DNA from: Stutzerimonas stutzeri
GTDB taxonomy: Bacteria; Pseudomonadota; Gammaproteobacteria; Pseudomonadales; Pseudomonadaceae
DNA: 64,000 bases
Assembly (NCBI RefSeq): GCF_000590475.1
Contig: NZ_CP007441.1
Location: 4,222,660-4,286,659 of the forward strand
Direction of reading: 5' to 3'
The notes under the pieces are model-generated. The model saw only the letters and a program-made list of their open reading frames with translations, did not search any database and had not been told where the DNA came from. Of this stretch, positions 27,701-35,872 are shown piece after piece (the first letter of the stretch is position 1; the number at the start of each line of letters is the position of its first letter). Both the position numbers and the translations under genes were made by a program.

Positions 27701-29048
27701 GCGCCTCGCGAATAACCAGGCGGTGAATTTGCGCGACATCGGTAGTAGGTAGGTGGCTCTCTTCTCCTCGCTCGTCAGACGTGCCGCCAACCATGCCAGC
27801 CAAGGTCGCCTCGACATATAGCAACGCACCCGCTACATCCATCAGCGCCGCGTCGTCGGGCTTCTGTTGCCCTTGCGCCAACGCTTCGACCACACCGATC
27901 TGATCCAAAATGATCCGGCGTGGCTGACCGAATCCCAATACTGCAAGCGTATCGGCAATCTGCTTGAGCGGCGGCTGCAGGGCCCCCAGCTCGGTCAAGA
28001 CCAAGCGGTCGCTGCGTACGAACAGATCCAGGCTGTCCTTGACCCTAACCAGCTCTTCGCACAACGCTGCCACCACCGAACGCATCGCACCGCGATCCGG
28101 GCCTGCCAGCTGGGCGCGTTCTTCATCGACCAGGGTACTGTCGGGCAGCGCATCGTCCAGGCTGTATTCAGCCTTCAAAGCCTTGATGCGTGGCGACTCC
28201 GTGGGCGCCTTGGCGATGTAAAAGAGCAGATTCTTGGTCAGCTCATCTGGTGCCGGCTGGTTGATACCGTCGGCGCCTTGCGCAACGAGACGCTTGAGCT
28301 CCTTGTCGACCTGGCGCAGCAGGTTCCGAACCGTGGTGCCGTTGGCGACCGCCCCACTGGCGAGCCCCTCGACGACGCCCGATGCGATCTGCCACAACGC
28401 ACCCAGCGGTGCATCTCGGCAGAGCATTTCCAGGCGAGCGAAGACCCGTGCCATATAACCCAGATTGGTGGGCAGGTCCTGATTGCGGATGACACCGACC
28501 AGCGCGACCTGCAGCATCTGCCGTAGCTTGCGAAGCAGCCCCGGCAAATCCTCAGTTTGCCGCTGAGCCAGAAACTCCTCTGAAAGAGCCGGCGCCCGAG
28601 CGGACATATTGGGTGAAAACAGGCTGGTTTCCGATAGCAGTTTCTCGCCGCGCGCGGCGCGTAGATCATTGAGCAGCGGCAGCACGACCATTGGCAGATC
28701 GCGACGAGCGCTCTGTATGCGATCCAGATAGACCGGCATTTGCAGAATCGCCTGCATGAGCACTTCAAGCGCTTCGGTCTGACTGGCGACGCGCTCGTCC
28801 AGCAACGCACGAGCGAGCTGCTCCATTTCCTCGGCAAGCAGTGCAGCGCCATAAAATTCCACCATCTGCAGGGTGCCATGCACCTGATGCACATAGGTCA
28901 GGCAGAAGCGCATCCGCGTCGAGTCTTGCGGGTTTTCGACGAATGCTTCCAAGGCTTGCCGCGCCTGCTTCAACGTTTCGGCAATCTCGCCTTTCACCCA
29001 CTCCAGGGCGACATAATCATGCCGATCACCCATAGCGACTCCGCTCAT
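21783..29048 (-). CDS. chpA: ChpA, giant hybrid histidine kinase of the Pil-Chp system
   Basis: 2421 residues, cytoplasmic CheA-type kinase controlling type IV pili. Order: an N-terminal variant Hpt with His57 (HGTLQ); a serine-type transfer domain near 482 (TQSRGGLAM); five canonical HTLKG domains with His804, 954, 1280, 1531 and 1678; a threonine-type domain near 1096 (LTTLGLGAQM); then dimerisation, HATPase (NAVDHGIE, DDGAGI, GRGVGMDVV), CheW domain and a receiver with phospho-acceptor Asp2350. This equals the six Hpt, one SPT and one TPT described for P. aeruginosa ChpA. Acidic linkers separate the Hpt domains; one has an (EA)8 run. Confidence 0.96.
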   Translation of the reverse strand: MSGVAMGDRHDYVALEWVKGEIAETLKQARQALEAFVENPQDSTRMRFCLTYVHQVHGTLQMVEFYGAALLAEEMEQLARALLDERVASQTEALEVLMQAILQMPVYLDRIQSARRDLPMVVLPLLNDLRAARGEKLLSETSLFSPNMSARAPALSEEFLAQRQTEDLPGLLRKLRQMLQVALVGVIRNQDLPTNLGYMARVFARLEMLCRDAPLGALWQIASGVVEGLASGAVANGTTVRNLLRQVDKELKRLVAQGADGINQPAPDELTKNLLFYIAKAPTESPRIKALKAEYSLDDALPDSTLVDEERAQLAGPDRGAMRSVVAALCEELVRVKDSLDLFVRSDRLVLTELGALQPPLKQIADTLAVLGFGQPRRIILDQIGVVEALAQGQQKPDDAALMDVAGALLYVEATLAGMVGGTSDERGEESHLPTTDVAQIHRLVIREARTGLEQAKDAIIEFIASQWNHQHLARVPELLTQSRGGLAMVPLARAAALLDACNRYIQEQLLAKQAIPDWQSLDTLADAITSVEYYLERLSEDCGSQGDLILDVAEESLQALGYPLREQPSTYERDPIALEANLELSDPLDEIEVLLPEPAPELLNGEPLEQATAAQPDNISAVELTPVDTDLAIDWAAEGEGFNVGDIVESDASDWPGETNDLVDSTLSPPSVTEPDDHLVGADEQADDSLGDTAAWSEADMAEFDMPEVELPELMEQPVAAEPVMSMEDVMAAPTVSINPPALHVPPSLLPPPEGEEPVDEDLLEVFIEEAAEVLETIGEYLPRWCADATDKNALGEVRRAFHTLKGSGRMVRALIIGELAWSVENLLNRVLDRSIDASEPVKKLVTDVVALMPALVEEFAAKAQRQRDDVDRLAANAHALAKGQPTDPDPQGGVALDEPVQEPVVEDVLDPQLLEIFRNEAESHLTTLVDFLADCAQRLPQRVTDALQRALHTLKGSAHMAGILPVAEIATPLEKMVKEFKANLIPMDMAEAELLHDAEQLLRCGLGNLEHDPLAPIDGADEFIAQVHALHQARLADASERGDNEAGEPRDPGMIALFLSEGMNILLDAEDLLRSWREHPAERQELSALLEELTTLGLGAQMADLPQIDALCQVLLNLYAVVQDGRLPVSARFFDDAEQGHEALVGMMDQVAAGLQVAGQPELVARLEELLAEAIDTHAYELPTGDTQPELSIPAVAIDGLTEGPIEAEAEAEAEAEAEAEAWPVESQSEQGELDEEMVEIFLDEAVDLLESAGGALERWLGDPANQLALSALLRDLHTLKGGARMAEIRPIGDLAHELETLYEGLSDGRYVHTNDLAKLLHRSHDQLAVQLEQLQAQKPMDAATKLIEHIKAYRQGVTPTFESAVSSPNETLVIDEDAQGKEPLADAPESLASTGQLEQALIAQGAEENQAEAETAAPSDRDSAQAEDEAVPDDACSIEPEAPGEDAPPFAAEAEVEELEAFEVPEPTPMTEPARAETDSFEHRDPELVEIFLEEGFDIIERAGASLQRWMEDVGNSFEIEALQRDLHTLKGGARMADIREIGDLAHELEYLYEGLCAGNYRSSPALFRLLQTCHDRLAAMLDAVRVNGELPSGQDLIATIRRFRSNPEEQLSMPSSVALKAAQDAAQDAAEAEILDIFVEEADDLLEEMDAALGRWEATRDSAAPLVDMMRVLHTLKGGARLAAQNRLGDMAHDLEQRLSETQLQGGPWADSLFLDVQGGYDALLKEVETMRSRLASEPEAIAAEQAQDSQDDDQPDSSVIVLETPIVAASVQAPTDNTPAKVLPFIRRAEQAALDAASRRAPQELVKVPADLLEGLVNLAGETSIFRGRVEQQVSDVGFTLGEMEATIERVRDQLRRLDTETQAQILSRYQAEAERAGYDDFDPLEMDRHSQLQQLSRALFESASDLLDLKETLAARNRDAETLLLQQARVNTELQEGLMRTRMVPFDRLVPRLRRIVRQVAGELGKQVEFHVGNATGEMDRSVLERIVAPLEHMLRNAVDHGIEIAAKRAAAGKPEQGNIRLDLSREGGDIVLALSDDGAGINLEAVRRKAIERGLMLPGSDLTDHEILQFILEAGFSTAEKVTQISGRGVGMDVVHSEVKQLGGSMSIESTLGSGTRFLIRLPFTVSVNRALMVYSGEDLYAIPLNTIEGIVRVSPYELEAYYQPGASRFEYAGQTYELRYLGELLNNGQRPKLVGQSLPLPVILVRSNEHSVAVQVDSLAGSREIVVKSLGPQFATVPGISGATILGDGRVVVILDLLATIRVLHAHLLTQQQPLRLLGEDEPVEIEVDRPTLVMVVDDSVTVRKVTSRLLERNGMNVLTAKDGVDAITQLQERKPDIMLLDIEMPRMDGFEVATLVRHDDHLKDLPIIMITSRTGEKHRDRAMAIGVNQYLGKPYQESLLLETIQQLVKRHD
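25378..25425. repeat. Eight tandem copies of a hexanucleotide in chpA
   Basis: GCTTCG is repeated exactly eight times without error. On the coding strand it gives (Glu-Ala)8 in the linker before the Hpt domain with His1280. Because the unit is two codons, copy-number change would alter linker length without breaking the frame. Confidence 0.95.
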
Positions 29049-29929
29049 AAACTTTTCCGGGTAAAGGCCAGAACCTGACTATCGGCTACCGGCACTAGCT
29101 CCGGATGCCGCCAGCCGACTACCTCGCCCGCGCCGATAACCAGCAATCCCCCCGGCGCCAGGCGTTCGACCAGACGATTGAGGATTTCGCGGCGGCGCCA
29201 GCGACGGAAGTAAATCAACAGATTCTGACAAAAAATGACGTCCATATCGGACATTGGCGCACCAGCCAGTTCCAGCACATTAAGTCTGGCAAAACACACG
29301 CGAGCTGCCAGGCTGGGTATTACTTGGAAACGGTCATCAGGCATTGCCTGGAAATATCGTTCGCGCAGGTCGGGATCCAATTGATCGAGCCGACGACGGC
29401 TGTAGAGGCCATCTCTAGACCGGCTCAATGCGCTCAAGCTGATATCCGTGCCTATTACTCCATATTGCGCCTCGCCACCTATACGCTTCAGCGCCTCAGC
29501 AGCACAGATCGCCACTGAGTATGTTTCCTCACCGCTTGCACAACCCACACTCCACAGCGACCAGGGCAGCACAGCGTCGCGCGAGTCGTGACGCTGCTGT
29601 ATGTAATCAGCAAGCATTGAAAAAGAAGGCGGATGACGGAAGAAACGGGTTTCCTGAACCGTCAGGCGGTCCATCAGGGTCGACCACTCCACCGCGCCGC
29701 GTGGGCCGTCGGTAACCTGATGGTAATAACTGGCATAATCAGCCGCTCCGACTTCGCGCATGCGGCTGCTCAGGTTGGCCTGCAGGAACACTCTCCGCTG
29801 CTCGGTCACTACGAGGCCGGAGCGCTCTTCGAGCAAGACCTGCCAGTCACGAAACTCAGCTGACGACATATCAGCCAAGGGTCTCAGTGACCAGTCAACG
29901 CTTGGCTGCATGTCCTGCCCCTTACTCAT
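29045..29929 (-). CDS. pilK: PilK, CheR-type methyltransferase of the Pil-Chp system
   Basis: 294 residues. It methylates glutamates on PilJ using S-adenosylmethionine. It has the CheR N-terminal helical domain (RSGLVVTEQRRVFLQANLSSRM), the TRFFRHPPSF stretch, the SAM-binding SVGCASGEETYSVAI, and the NLLIYFRR motif after IFCQ. Its stop overlaps the chpA start (ATGA at 29045-29048), so both are co-translated. It lies 41 bases after pilJ. Confidence 0.93.
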   Translation of the reverse strand: MSKGQDMQPSVDWSLRPLADMSSAEFRDWQVLLEERSGLVVTEQRRVFLQANLSSRMREVGAADYASYYHQVTDGPRGAVEWSTLMDRLTVQETRFFRHPPSFSMLADYIQQRHDSRDAVLPWSLWSVGCASGEETYSVAICAAEALKRIGGEAQYGVIGTDISLSALSRSRDGLYSRRRLDQLDPDLRERYFQAMPDDRFQVIPSLAARVCFARLNVLELAGAPMSDMDVIFCQNLLIYFRRWRRREILNRLVERLAPGGLLVIGAGEVVGWRHPELVPVADSQVLAFTRKSL

Positions 29930-29970
29930 GAACTTTCACAGCAGCCATGGCCGGCCGCCGTGCTCTCCAG

Positions 29971-32019
29971 TCAGGCCTGATCCTGCGTTTCCGGCAAGGT
30001 GAAGCCGGATACCGAGTGACGCATTTCGTTGGCCATCTTCGCGAGGTTACCAATGCTCTTCGCGGTCGCCGTGGTCCCCGAAGACGTCTGCGAGGTAATT
30101 TCCTGGATGACGTTCATGGTGTTCGAGATGTGACCAGCCGACGAAGCCTGCTGACGCGCCGCGTTGGAGATGTTCTGAATCAGAGCCGCTAGGCTCTTGG
30201 ATACTTTCTCGATCTCCTCCAGGGCAACACCCGCGTCCTGTGCCAGGCGCGCGCCTCGTACCACTTCGGAGGTGGTCTGTTCCATCGAGATAACCGCTTC
30301 GTTGGTGTCGGTTTGAATGGTCTTGACCAGCGCCTCGATCTGCTTGGTCGCCGCCGATGAACGCTCGGCAAGGCGCTGTACTTCGTCCGCAACCACCGCG
30401 AAGCCTCGACCTGCATCGCCAGCCATGGAGGCCTGAATCGCCGCGTTCAATGCAAGGATGTTGGTCTGGTCGGCAATGTCATTAATCAGGCTAACAATGT
30501 CACCGATCTCCTGGGAAGATTCGCCCAGCCGCTTGATCCGCTTGGACGTATCCTGAATCTGCTCACGGATGTTATCCATGCCCGTAATGGTGTTGTGAAC
30601 GACCTCATTGCCCTTGTTGGCAATGGCTACGGAGCGCTCTGCCACCGCAGAAGATTCTGCGGCGTTGGCCGATACCTGATCAATCGAGACAGCCATTTCG
30701 TTGATCGCCGCGGAAGCCCCGGCGATTTCCTGGGCCTGATGCTCGGACGCTTCTGCTAGATGCATCGCAGTCGCCTGGGTCTCCTGGGCCGCGCCCGACA
30801 CCTGAACGGCAGTCTGGTTGATCGTTTCGACCAGATCGCGCAATTGGTCGATGGAGTAGTTGATAGAGTCTGCGATGGCACCGGTGAAGTCTTCGGTAAC
30901 CGTGGCGGCCACCGTCAAGTCACCATCAGCCAGGTCGCCGATTTCGTCGAGCAGGCGGAGAATCGCCGTCTGGTTACGTTCGTTCTTTTCCGCCGTTTCA
31001 CTCAGACGACGACGTGTTTCCTGAACCATTACCAGACCGATCAGCAGAATCGAGGCCAGAGCCAGCGCGCCAAGAACATAGCCCGCGAGCGCGTTGACGT
31101 AACGGGCATCGGCACGACCTTGAAGACCCTGGGTCAGCACGGAAGTCTTGTCGAGCAGAGTCTGCGAAACTTCGAAAATACTGTTCGAAGACTCACGCAC
31201 CTGGAACAGCTCCGGAGAGGTCTCAAGAATCTCGTCCACGGAGCCAGAAACGAACTGGAACAACTCGGAAATTGCAGCCAGGCGGTCGAGCGCTTCAGCA
31301 TCGTTAACACGCGTGATGCCCATGGCTTCGTTGCCTTCGAGCATTGCGCTGAGCACTCGACCGAACAAGCTGGCATCACGACCAAACATGTCAGCGGCCT
31401 GAACCGAGTCCTGATCTCCGGAAAGCACCTTATTCACCGAACCCAGGATACGTTCTGCGAGCAGCGACTGGCGCTGAGCAACAGAAACCTGGGCAGCCGG
31501 TGCGCCACTTTCCAGAAGAATATCTACTACCTCTTCGTACTCGACCTGCAGCTGCGGGATGGTTTCGGCGAGAGTCGTGGCGACCTGATGCAGGGAAAGA
31601 ACGGTTTGCTCGCTGGCGAGGATCGCATCCGTGTTCTGCCGTAGCGTGTCCCAGTCCTGTTGCACCGCGGCGACTTCGGCCTGAAGCGATTGCGGAACCG
31701 CTGGCAGCCCGATGCGATCATCACCTTCGGAAAGGTAGGCCCAGCGCTCGCTGAAGTCGTTGCGTGCGTCTTTCAACGAGCCGAACGCGTCTGGCGTACC
31801 GGCGGCCGCTTCCACCGCGTTCTTCGCGATGCGTTGAGACAGAACTCGCAGCTCACCTGCGTGTCCTATGTACTCATTGTCATAGTCTGCCTGGGTATTG
31901 ATGTACGCAAAGTTCACGAACAACAGCACCATCGACACGATGAGAAGAATAAATAGCCCAGCGATCAGCGTATTGCTGCGTATCCCTGCCAGCAAAGCAT
32001 TTGCGTTCATTTTTTTCAT
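29971..32019 (-). CDS. pilJ: PilJ, methyl-accepting receptor for type IV pili
   Basis: 682 residues, the same length as P. aeruginosa PilJ. Membrane segment 1 at about 14-36, a periplasmic part with two PilJ-type helical sensor repeats (both containing the HAGELRVLSQRIAKNA-like and RQSLLAERILGSVNKV motifs), a second membrane segment near 320-345, HAMP, then a long signalling hairpin with the tip around NDIADQTNILALNAAI. In this family the tip lets the receptor bind ChpA through PilI. I chose ATG 32019 (MKKMNAN) since it aligns with known PilJ; a GTG at 32043 would add eight residues. Confidence 0.95.
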   Translation of the reverse strand: MKKMNANALLAGIRSNTLIAGLFILLIVSMVLLFVNFAYINTQADYDNEYIGHAGELRVLSQRIAKNAVEAAAGTPDAFGSLKDARNDFSERWAYLSEGDDRIGLPAVPQSLQAEVAAVQQDWDTLRQNTDAILASEQTVLSLHQVATTLAETIPQLQVEYEEVVDILLESGAPAAQVSVAQRQSLLAERILGSVNKVLSGDQDSVQAADMFGRDASLFGRVLSAMLEGNEAMGITRVNDAEALDRLAAISELFQFVSGSVDEILETSPELFQVRESSNSIFEVSQTLLDKTSVLTQGLQGRADARYVNALAGYVLGALALASILLIGLVMVQETRRRLSETAEKNERNQTAILRLLDEIGDLADGDLTVAATVTEDFTGAIADSINYSIDQLRDLVETINQTAVQVSGAAQETQATAMHLAEASEHQAQEIAGASAAINEMAVSIDQVSANAAESSAVAERSVAIANKGNEVVHNTITGMDNIREQIQDTSKRIKRLGESSQEIGDIVSLINDIADQTNILALNAAIQASMAGDAGRGFAVVADEVQRLAERSSAATKQIEALVKTIQTDTNEAVISMEQTTSEVVRGARLAQDAGVALEEIEKVSKSLAALIQNISNAARQQASSAGHISNTMNVIQEITSQTSSGTTATAKSIGNLAKMANEMRHSVSGFTLPETQDQA

Positions 32020-32069
32020 TTTTCCGGCCCCCGCCTGGACCACCCGTAACGTTTCCTTCGAAGAACCAA

Positions 32070-32089
32070 AAGGCCGGCGTCAGCCGACC
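32070..32089 (-). terminator. Weak stem-loop between pilI and pilJ
   Basis: AGGCCGGC pairs with GCCGACCT with one mismatch around a GTCA loop and is followed on the minus strand by TTTT. It could lower expression of pilJ and the genes after it relative to pilGHI. Confidence 0.3.
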
Positions 32090-32098
32090 TCACCTAAA

Positions 32099-32635
32099 TC
32101 AATACGCCACGTCCAGAAAGGTCTGGTGCGCGGCAAGCGCGTGCGGGCTAAATACCAACCAAGGCTGCTCGCGCTGAAAGACACCATGAATAAAGGGTTG
32201 AATCGACGCCTCAACCGGCGGCAATCGTTCGGAGAAGGCATCCACCGGGAAATGTTGCATGCCGAACACCTCGTCGACCGTCAACCCCGCGAACACTTCC
32301 TGATGATCGACCACCAGCACCCGCCGCTGCTTGCGCAACGGCGACAATTCCAAACCGAAATAACCGCACAGATCCATGACTGGCAACAGCCGACCGCGGA
32401 CGTTCGCCACACCTTTCACCCAGGCCTTCACTCCGGGCAGCAGCGTGTAGCGGGGCTCGTGGAGTATTTCGCCGACCTCCCCCATCGGAGCAACGAACAG
32501 TCGCCCCCCCATTCGAAAACCGATACCTGCCCAGGTTTGGATGGCTTCCTGCTGTGAAGGCAGTCCAGCCGCCAGCGCTCGGCAACGGGCATCGATTTCC
32601 AGAAGTCGCTGAAACGGCGTAGGCGTATCCGACAT
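32099..32635 (-). CDS. pilI: PilI, CheW-like adaptor
   Basis: 178 residues, one CheW domain. It connects PilJ to ChpA. Typical stretches are GIGFRMGGRLFVAPMGEVGEIL, VKGVANVRGRLLPVMDLCGYFG and RVLVVDHQEVFAGLTVDEVFGM. It lies 33 bases after pilH and 79 bases before pilJ on the same strand. ChpC is the second CheW-type protein in the cluster. Confidence 0.94.
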   Translation of the reverse strand: MSDTPTPFQRLLEIDARCRALAAGLPSQQEAIQTWAGIGFRMGGRLFVAPMGEVGEILHEPRYTLLPGVKAWVKGVANVRGRLLPVMDLCGYFGLELSPLRKQRRVLVVDHQEVFAGLTVDEVFGMQHFPVDAFSERLPPVEASIQPFIHGVFQREQPWLVFSPHALAAHQTFLDVAY

Positions 32636-32668
32636 GCTGGCAACATCCCTTGATTACGAAACCGCCGA

Positions 32669-33034
32669 TTAGCCCGCAAGCACGGCGTTCAAGGTCTTCA
32701 GCAGTGTCGCTTCATCCACTGGCTTGGTCAGGTAATCTTTGGCACCTTGACGCTTGCCCCAGACCTTATCGGTTTCCTGGTCCTTGGTGGTCACAATGAT
32801 CACCGGAATGTGACTGGTTTCAGCATCTTTGGTCAGTTGACGAGTAGCTTGAAAACCGTTCAGGCCGGGCATGACGATATCCATCAGGACCGCGTCCGGC
32901 TTTTCCTGACGAGCAAGCGCTACGCCATCGGCCCCGTTCTCGGCTTTCAGAACGACATGACCATGCTTTTCCAGCATGGCCGTCAGCTTGTACATCTCGG
33001 TCGGCGAGTCATCAACAATCAGAACGCGAGCCAT
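32669..33034 (-). CDS. pilH: PilH, single-domain response regulator
   Basis: 121 residues, CheY-like. Acidic pocket VDDS at 7-10, phospho-acceptor Asp52 in LMDIVMPGLNG, conserved Thr in VIIVTTKD and Lys in YLTKPVD. In the family, PilH opposes or dampens PilG; in P. aeruginosa its loss raises cAMP-dependent output. It has no output domain. It lies 44 bases after pilG. Confidence 0.95.
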   Translation of the reverse strand: MARVLIVDDSPTEMYKLTAMLEKHGHVVLKAENGADGVALARQEKPDAVLMDIVMPGLNGFQATRQLTKDAETSHIPVIIVTTKDQETDKVWGKRQGAKDYLTKPVDEATLLKTLNAVLAG

Positions 33035-33078
33035 GGTTTCTCCGTGGGAAAGGCATCAGCGGCACACAGGGCCGAACT

Positions 33079-33486
33079 TCAGGATACTTGCTCTACCGGT
33101 GCGAAATCAGGCACATGCGCCTTGATAGCACCGAGCAACTCTTCTTTGCTGAAAGGCTTGGTGAGGTACTGATCCGACCCCACGATCCGCCCCTTGGCCT
33201 TGTCGAACAGGCCATCCTTAGAGGACAGCATGATCACCGGGGTGGACTTGAAAGAACTGTTGTTCTTAATCAGCGCACAGGTCTGATAGCCATCAAGCCT
33301 CGGCATCATGATATCGACGAAAATGATGCGCGGGTGGCTATCCGCGATTTTGGCGAGCGCATCGAAGCCATCCACCGCCGTGATCACATCACAACCTACT
33401 TTCTTCAGCAGCGTTTCGGCGGTGCGACGAATCGTTTTCGAATCGTCGATCACCATGACCTTCAAGCCCTCGGAGTGCTGTTCCAT
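33079..33486 (-). CDS. pilG: PilG, single-domain response regulator
   Basis: 135 residues, CheY-like. The pocket is IDDS at 13-16, the phospho-acceptor Asp58 lies in FVDIMMPRLDG, and the switch Lys is in YLTKPFSKEELL. Phosphorylated by ChpA, PilG promotes pilus extension and cAMP signalling in P. aeruginosa. It is the first gene of the chemosensory cluster; the 236-base divergent region to gshB must hold its promoter, but I see no clear hexamers. Confidence 0.95.
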   Translation of the reverse strand: MEQHSEGLKVMVIDDSKTIRRTAETLLKKVGCDVITAVDGFDALAKIADSHPRIIFVDIMMPRLDGYQTCALIKNNSSFKSTPVIMLSSKDGLFDKAKGRIVGSDQYLTKPFSKEELLGAIKAHVPDFAPVEQVS

Positions 33487-33722
33487 TTCGCCCTACCATC
33501 GCCTCGGTGAGTCGTAGTTTATCGTTATGTCAGTGCGCCAGAGGCCCTGCCATCGATGGGCTGCACCCAATCGCCGGACCTTTTTAGCACACTCCTCAAA
33601 TGCAAGCTATCTGCCGCCGGGGCAGTGGGATTTTCCTTGACCCAACGCACAACCGCCGCCAATCTGCGTCGACATTTCAAGCCCCCGGCAGCTCCGTTCT
33701 GCCCCTCGTTGGAGATCACCTC

Positions 33723-34685
33723 ATGACTGTTCGCGTCGGGATCATCATGGACCCAATCGCGCAGATCGCCTTCAAGAAGGACAGCTCGCTGGCCATGCTG
33801 CTGGCCGCCCAGGCTCGCGGCTGGACGATCTGCTATATGGAGCAACGAGACCTCTACCAGCTCGGCGGCGAAGCGCGCGCCCGCATGCGCCCGATCAAAG
33901 TTTTCAACGATCCCCAGCACTGGTACGAGACAGAAGACGAGACCGACATAGCGCTAGCCGAGCTTGACGTCATCCTGATGCGCAAGGACCCGCCATTCAA
34001 CAGCGAATACGTGTATGCAACTTACCTGCTTGAACTTGCCGAGCAAGCCGGCACGCTAGTGGTGAACCGACCGCAAAGCCTGCGCGATTGCAACGAGAAG
34101 TTCTTTGCTACCCAGTTCCCGCAATGCACGCCACCGACGCTTGTCAGTCGACGGTCCGACATTCTGCGGGAGTTTGCCCGCGAGCAGCGTGACATCATTC
34201 TCAAACCATTGGATGAAATGGGTGGTGCTTCGATTTTCCGTCACCGCGAAGGCGACCCGAACCTTTCGGTGATTCTCGAGGTACTGACTGAGCACGGCGG
34301 CCGGCAGATCATGGCGCAGCGCTATATCCCAGCGATCAAGGATGGCGACAAGCGAATACTGATGATCGACGGTGAACCGGTGCCGTACTGCCTCGCACGC
34401 ATCCCAGCGGTCGGCGAAACGCGCGGCAACCTCGCCGCCGGAGGGCGCGGCGTTGCACAACCGCTTTCTGATCGAGACAGAGAGATTGCCGCCCGTGTAG
34501 GACCCGAGCTGCGCAAGCGCGGGCTGCTCTTCGTCGGACTGGACGTGATTGGCGACTTTCTGACGGAGATCAACATCACCAGTCCGACCTGCATTCGCGA
34601 GATCGACAATGCGTTCGATACCCGGATCGGCGAGCGCCTGATGGACGCCATCGAGGCCAAACTGCAGCGCCGCTCCAAAGCCTGA
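33723..34685 (+). CDS. gshB: Glutathione synthetase
   Basis: 320 residues, cytoplasmic ATP-grasp enzyme. It joins glycine to γ-glutamylcysteine to make glutathione. Signatures: VGIIMDPI at the start, RKDPPFNSEYVYATYLLE, the ATP-binding LKPLDEMGGASIFR, and GLLFVGLDVIGDFLTEINITSPTCIREID near the end. The ATG at 33723 has GGAG 9 bases upstream and gives the family length; the longer frame from 33600 adds an unrelated sequence. Same place as in PAO1, between pilG and tonB3. Confidence 0.96.
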   Translation: MTVRVGIIMDPIAQIAFKKDSSLAMLLAAQARGWTICYMEQRDLYQLGGEARARMRPIKVFNDPQHWYETEDETDIALAELDVILMRKDPPFNSEYVYATYLLELAEQAGTLVVNRPQSLRDCNEKFFATQFPQCTPPTLVSRRSDILREFAREQRDIILKPLDEMGGASIFRHREGDPNLSVILEVLTEHGGRQIMAQRYIPAIKDGDKRILMIDGEPVPYCLARIPAVGETRGNLAAGGRGVAQPLSDRDREIAARVGPELRKRGLLFVGLDVIGDFLTEINITSPTCIREIDNAFDTRIGERLMDAIEAKLQRRSKA

Positions 34686-34755
34686 GACCAGTGCGCGGTT
34701 GGCGTACCAACCAACCGCCACCATCCACGCGTAATCTACAGTCACCGGGCTGCGC

Positions 34756-34785
34756 CGCGCCATAACGCGCCATAACGCGCCATAA
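34756..34785. repeat. Three perfect tandem decamers upstream of tonB3
   Basis: CGCGCCATAA is repeated three times head to tail without error, about 100 bases before the tonB-like gene and directly before TTGACG at 34787-34792. A 10-bp period puts each copy on the same face of the helix, as expected for a cooperative binding site, but a simple slippage product is equally possible. Confidence 0.9.
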
Positions 34786-34882
34786 ATTGACGTTACCTTA
34801 CGCAGCAAAGCTGTCGCCTGGTTCATAGACTTTTACAGCCGTGCTGGGCAGACTGCGCGCACTTCGAGCCGACTGTAATGCG

Positions 34883-35779
34883 ATGAACGCCGCTACACGC
34901 CAACCCATTCCTGCCCATACCGGCGTCCGTCCGGCGGACCGTCTCGGCTTCACGATATTTCTCGCAGCCGTGCTGCACGCAGCTTTGATCCTCGGCCTCG
35001 GCTTCTCGCTATCCGAACCGATGCAGATCAGCAAGTCATTGGAAATCACCTTGTCCACGTTCAAAAGCGAAGACAAGCCGAAGGACGCCGATTTTCTCGC
35101 ACAGGACAACCAGCAGGGCAGCGGCACGCTGGAGCACAAGGCTTCCCCGAAAACGACCGAACAAGCGCCGTTTCAGGACACTCAGGTGCGCAAGGTGACG
35201 CCGGCCTCTTCGCCGCCGCCCAGCAATCGCAGCGAGGCCCCGAAAACTGCAGTCGCGACCCGCGCGCCGCAGCCAGACAAAACGCCGGCAAAACCCCAGA
35301 AGAACAAACCGCAGCCTGAGGCGCAGCCGGCGCCTGTCTATGACAGCTCGCAGCTCAGCTCGGAAATTGCCAGTCTTGAGGCGGAGCTTGCGCAGCAAGT
35401 CGAGCAGTACGCCAAGCGGCCCCGCGTCAGTCGCCAGAATAGCGCGGCCACCATGCGGGACATCAGCGCCTGGTACCGCGACGAATGGCGCAAGAAAGTC
35501 GAGCGCATCGGCAACCTCAACTACCCCGACGAAGCGCGTCGTCAACGGATCTATGGCAGCCTGCGCATGCTGGTGGTCGTCGACCGCAACGGCGCAGTGC
35601 AGGAGCTTCGGGTTCTTGAGTCCTCAGGACAAGCGGTCCTGGACGAGGCGGCCATGCGCATCGTCAGACTCGCAGCGCCGTTTGCGCCCTTCTCGGGAGA
35701 ACTGGCGCAGAAGTTCGACCAGGTCGAAATCATCAGAACCTGGCGCTTCGAGCGCGGCGACAGGCTTTCGAGCCGCTGA
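34883..35779 (+). CDS. tonB3: TonB family protein (TonB3-like)
   Basis: 298 residues from ATG 34883 (a GTG at 34841 would give 312; neither has a strong SD). One membrane segment near 23-42 anchors it to the inner membrane. A Pro/Lys/Ala-rich periplasmic linker follows, then a charged helix (EIASLEAELAQQVEQYAK) and the TonB C-terminal domain (LNYPDEARRQRIYGSLRMLV). TonB proteins pass proton-motive energy to outer-membrane receptors. The P. aeruginosa gene at this locus is needed for twitching motility. No exbB or exbD is near. Confidence 0.85.
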   Translation: MNAATRQPIPAHTGVRPADRLGFTIFLAAVLHAALILGLGFSLSEPMQISKSLEITLSTFKSEDKPKDADFLAQDNQQGSGTLEHKASPKTTEQAPFQDTQVRKVTPASSPPPSNRSEAPKTAVATRAPQPDKTPAKPQKNKPQPEAQPAPVYDSSQLSSEIASLEAELAQQVEQYAKRPRVSRQNSAATMRDISAWYRDEWRKKVERIGNLNYPDEARRQRIYGSLRMLVVVDRNGAVQELRVLESSGQAVLDEAAMRIVRLAAPFAPFSGELAQKFDQVEIIRTWRFERGDRLSSR

Positions 35780-35872
35780 TCGGCCGAATCAGGCACACCC
35801 GACTCTACCGCCAGCGTGGCAGCCAACGCATGCGGCTTCACGGCTTCGCCCGCAACGCTTAAGCTAGCGTCC

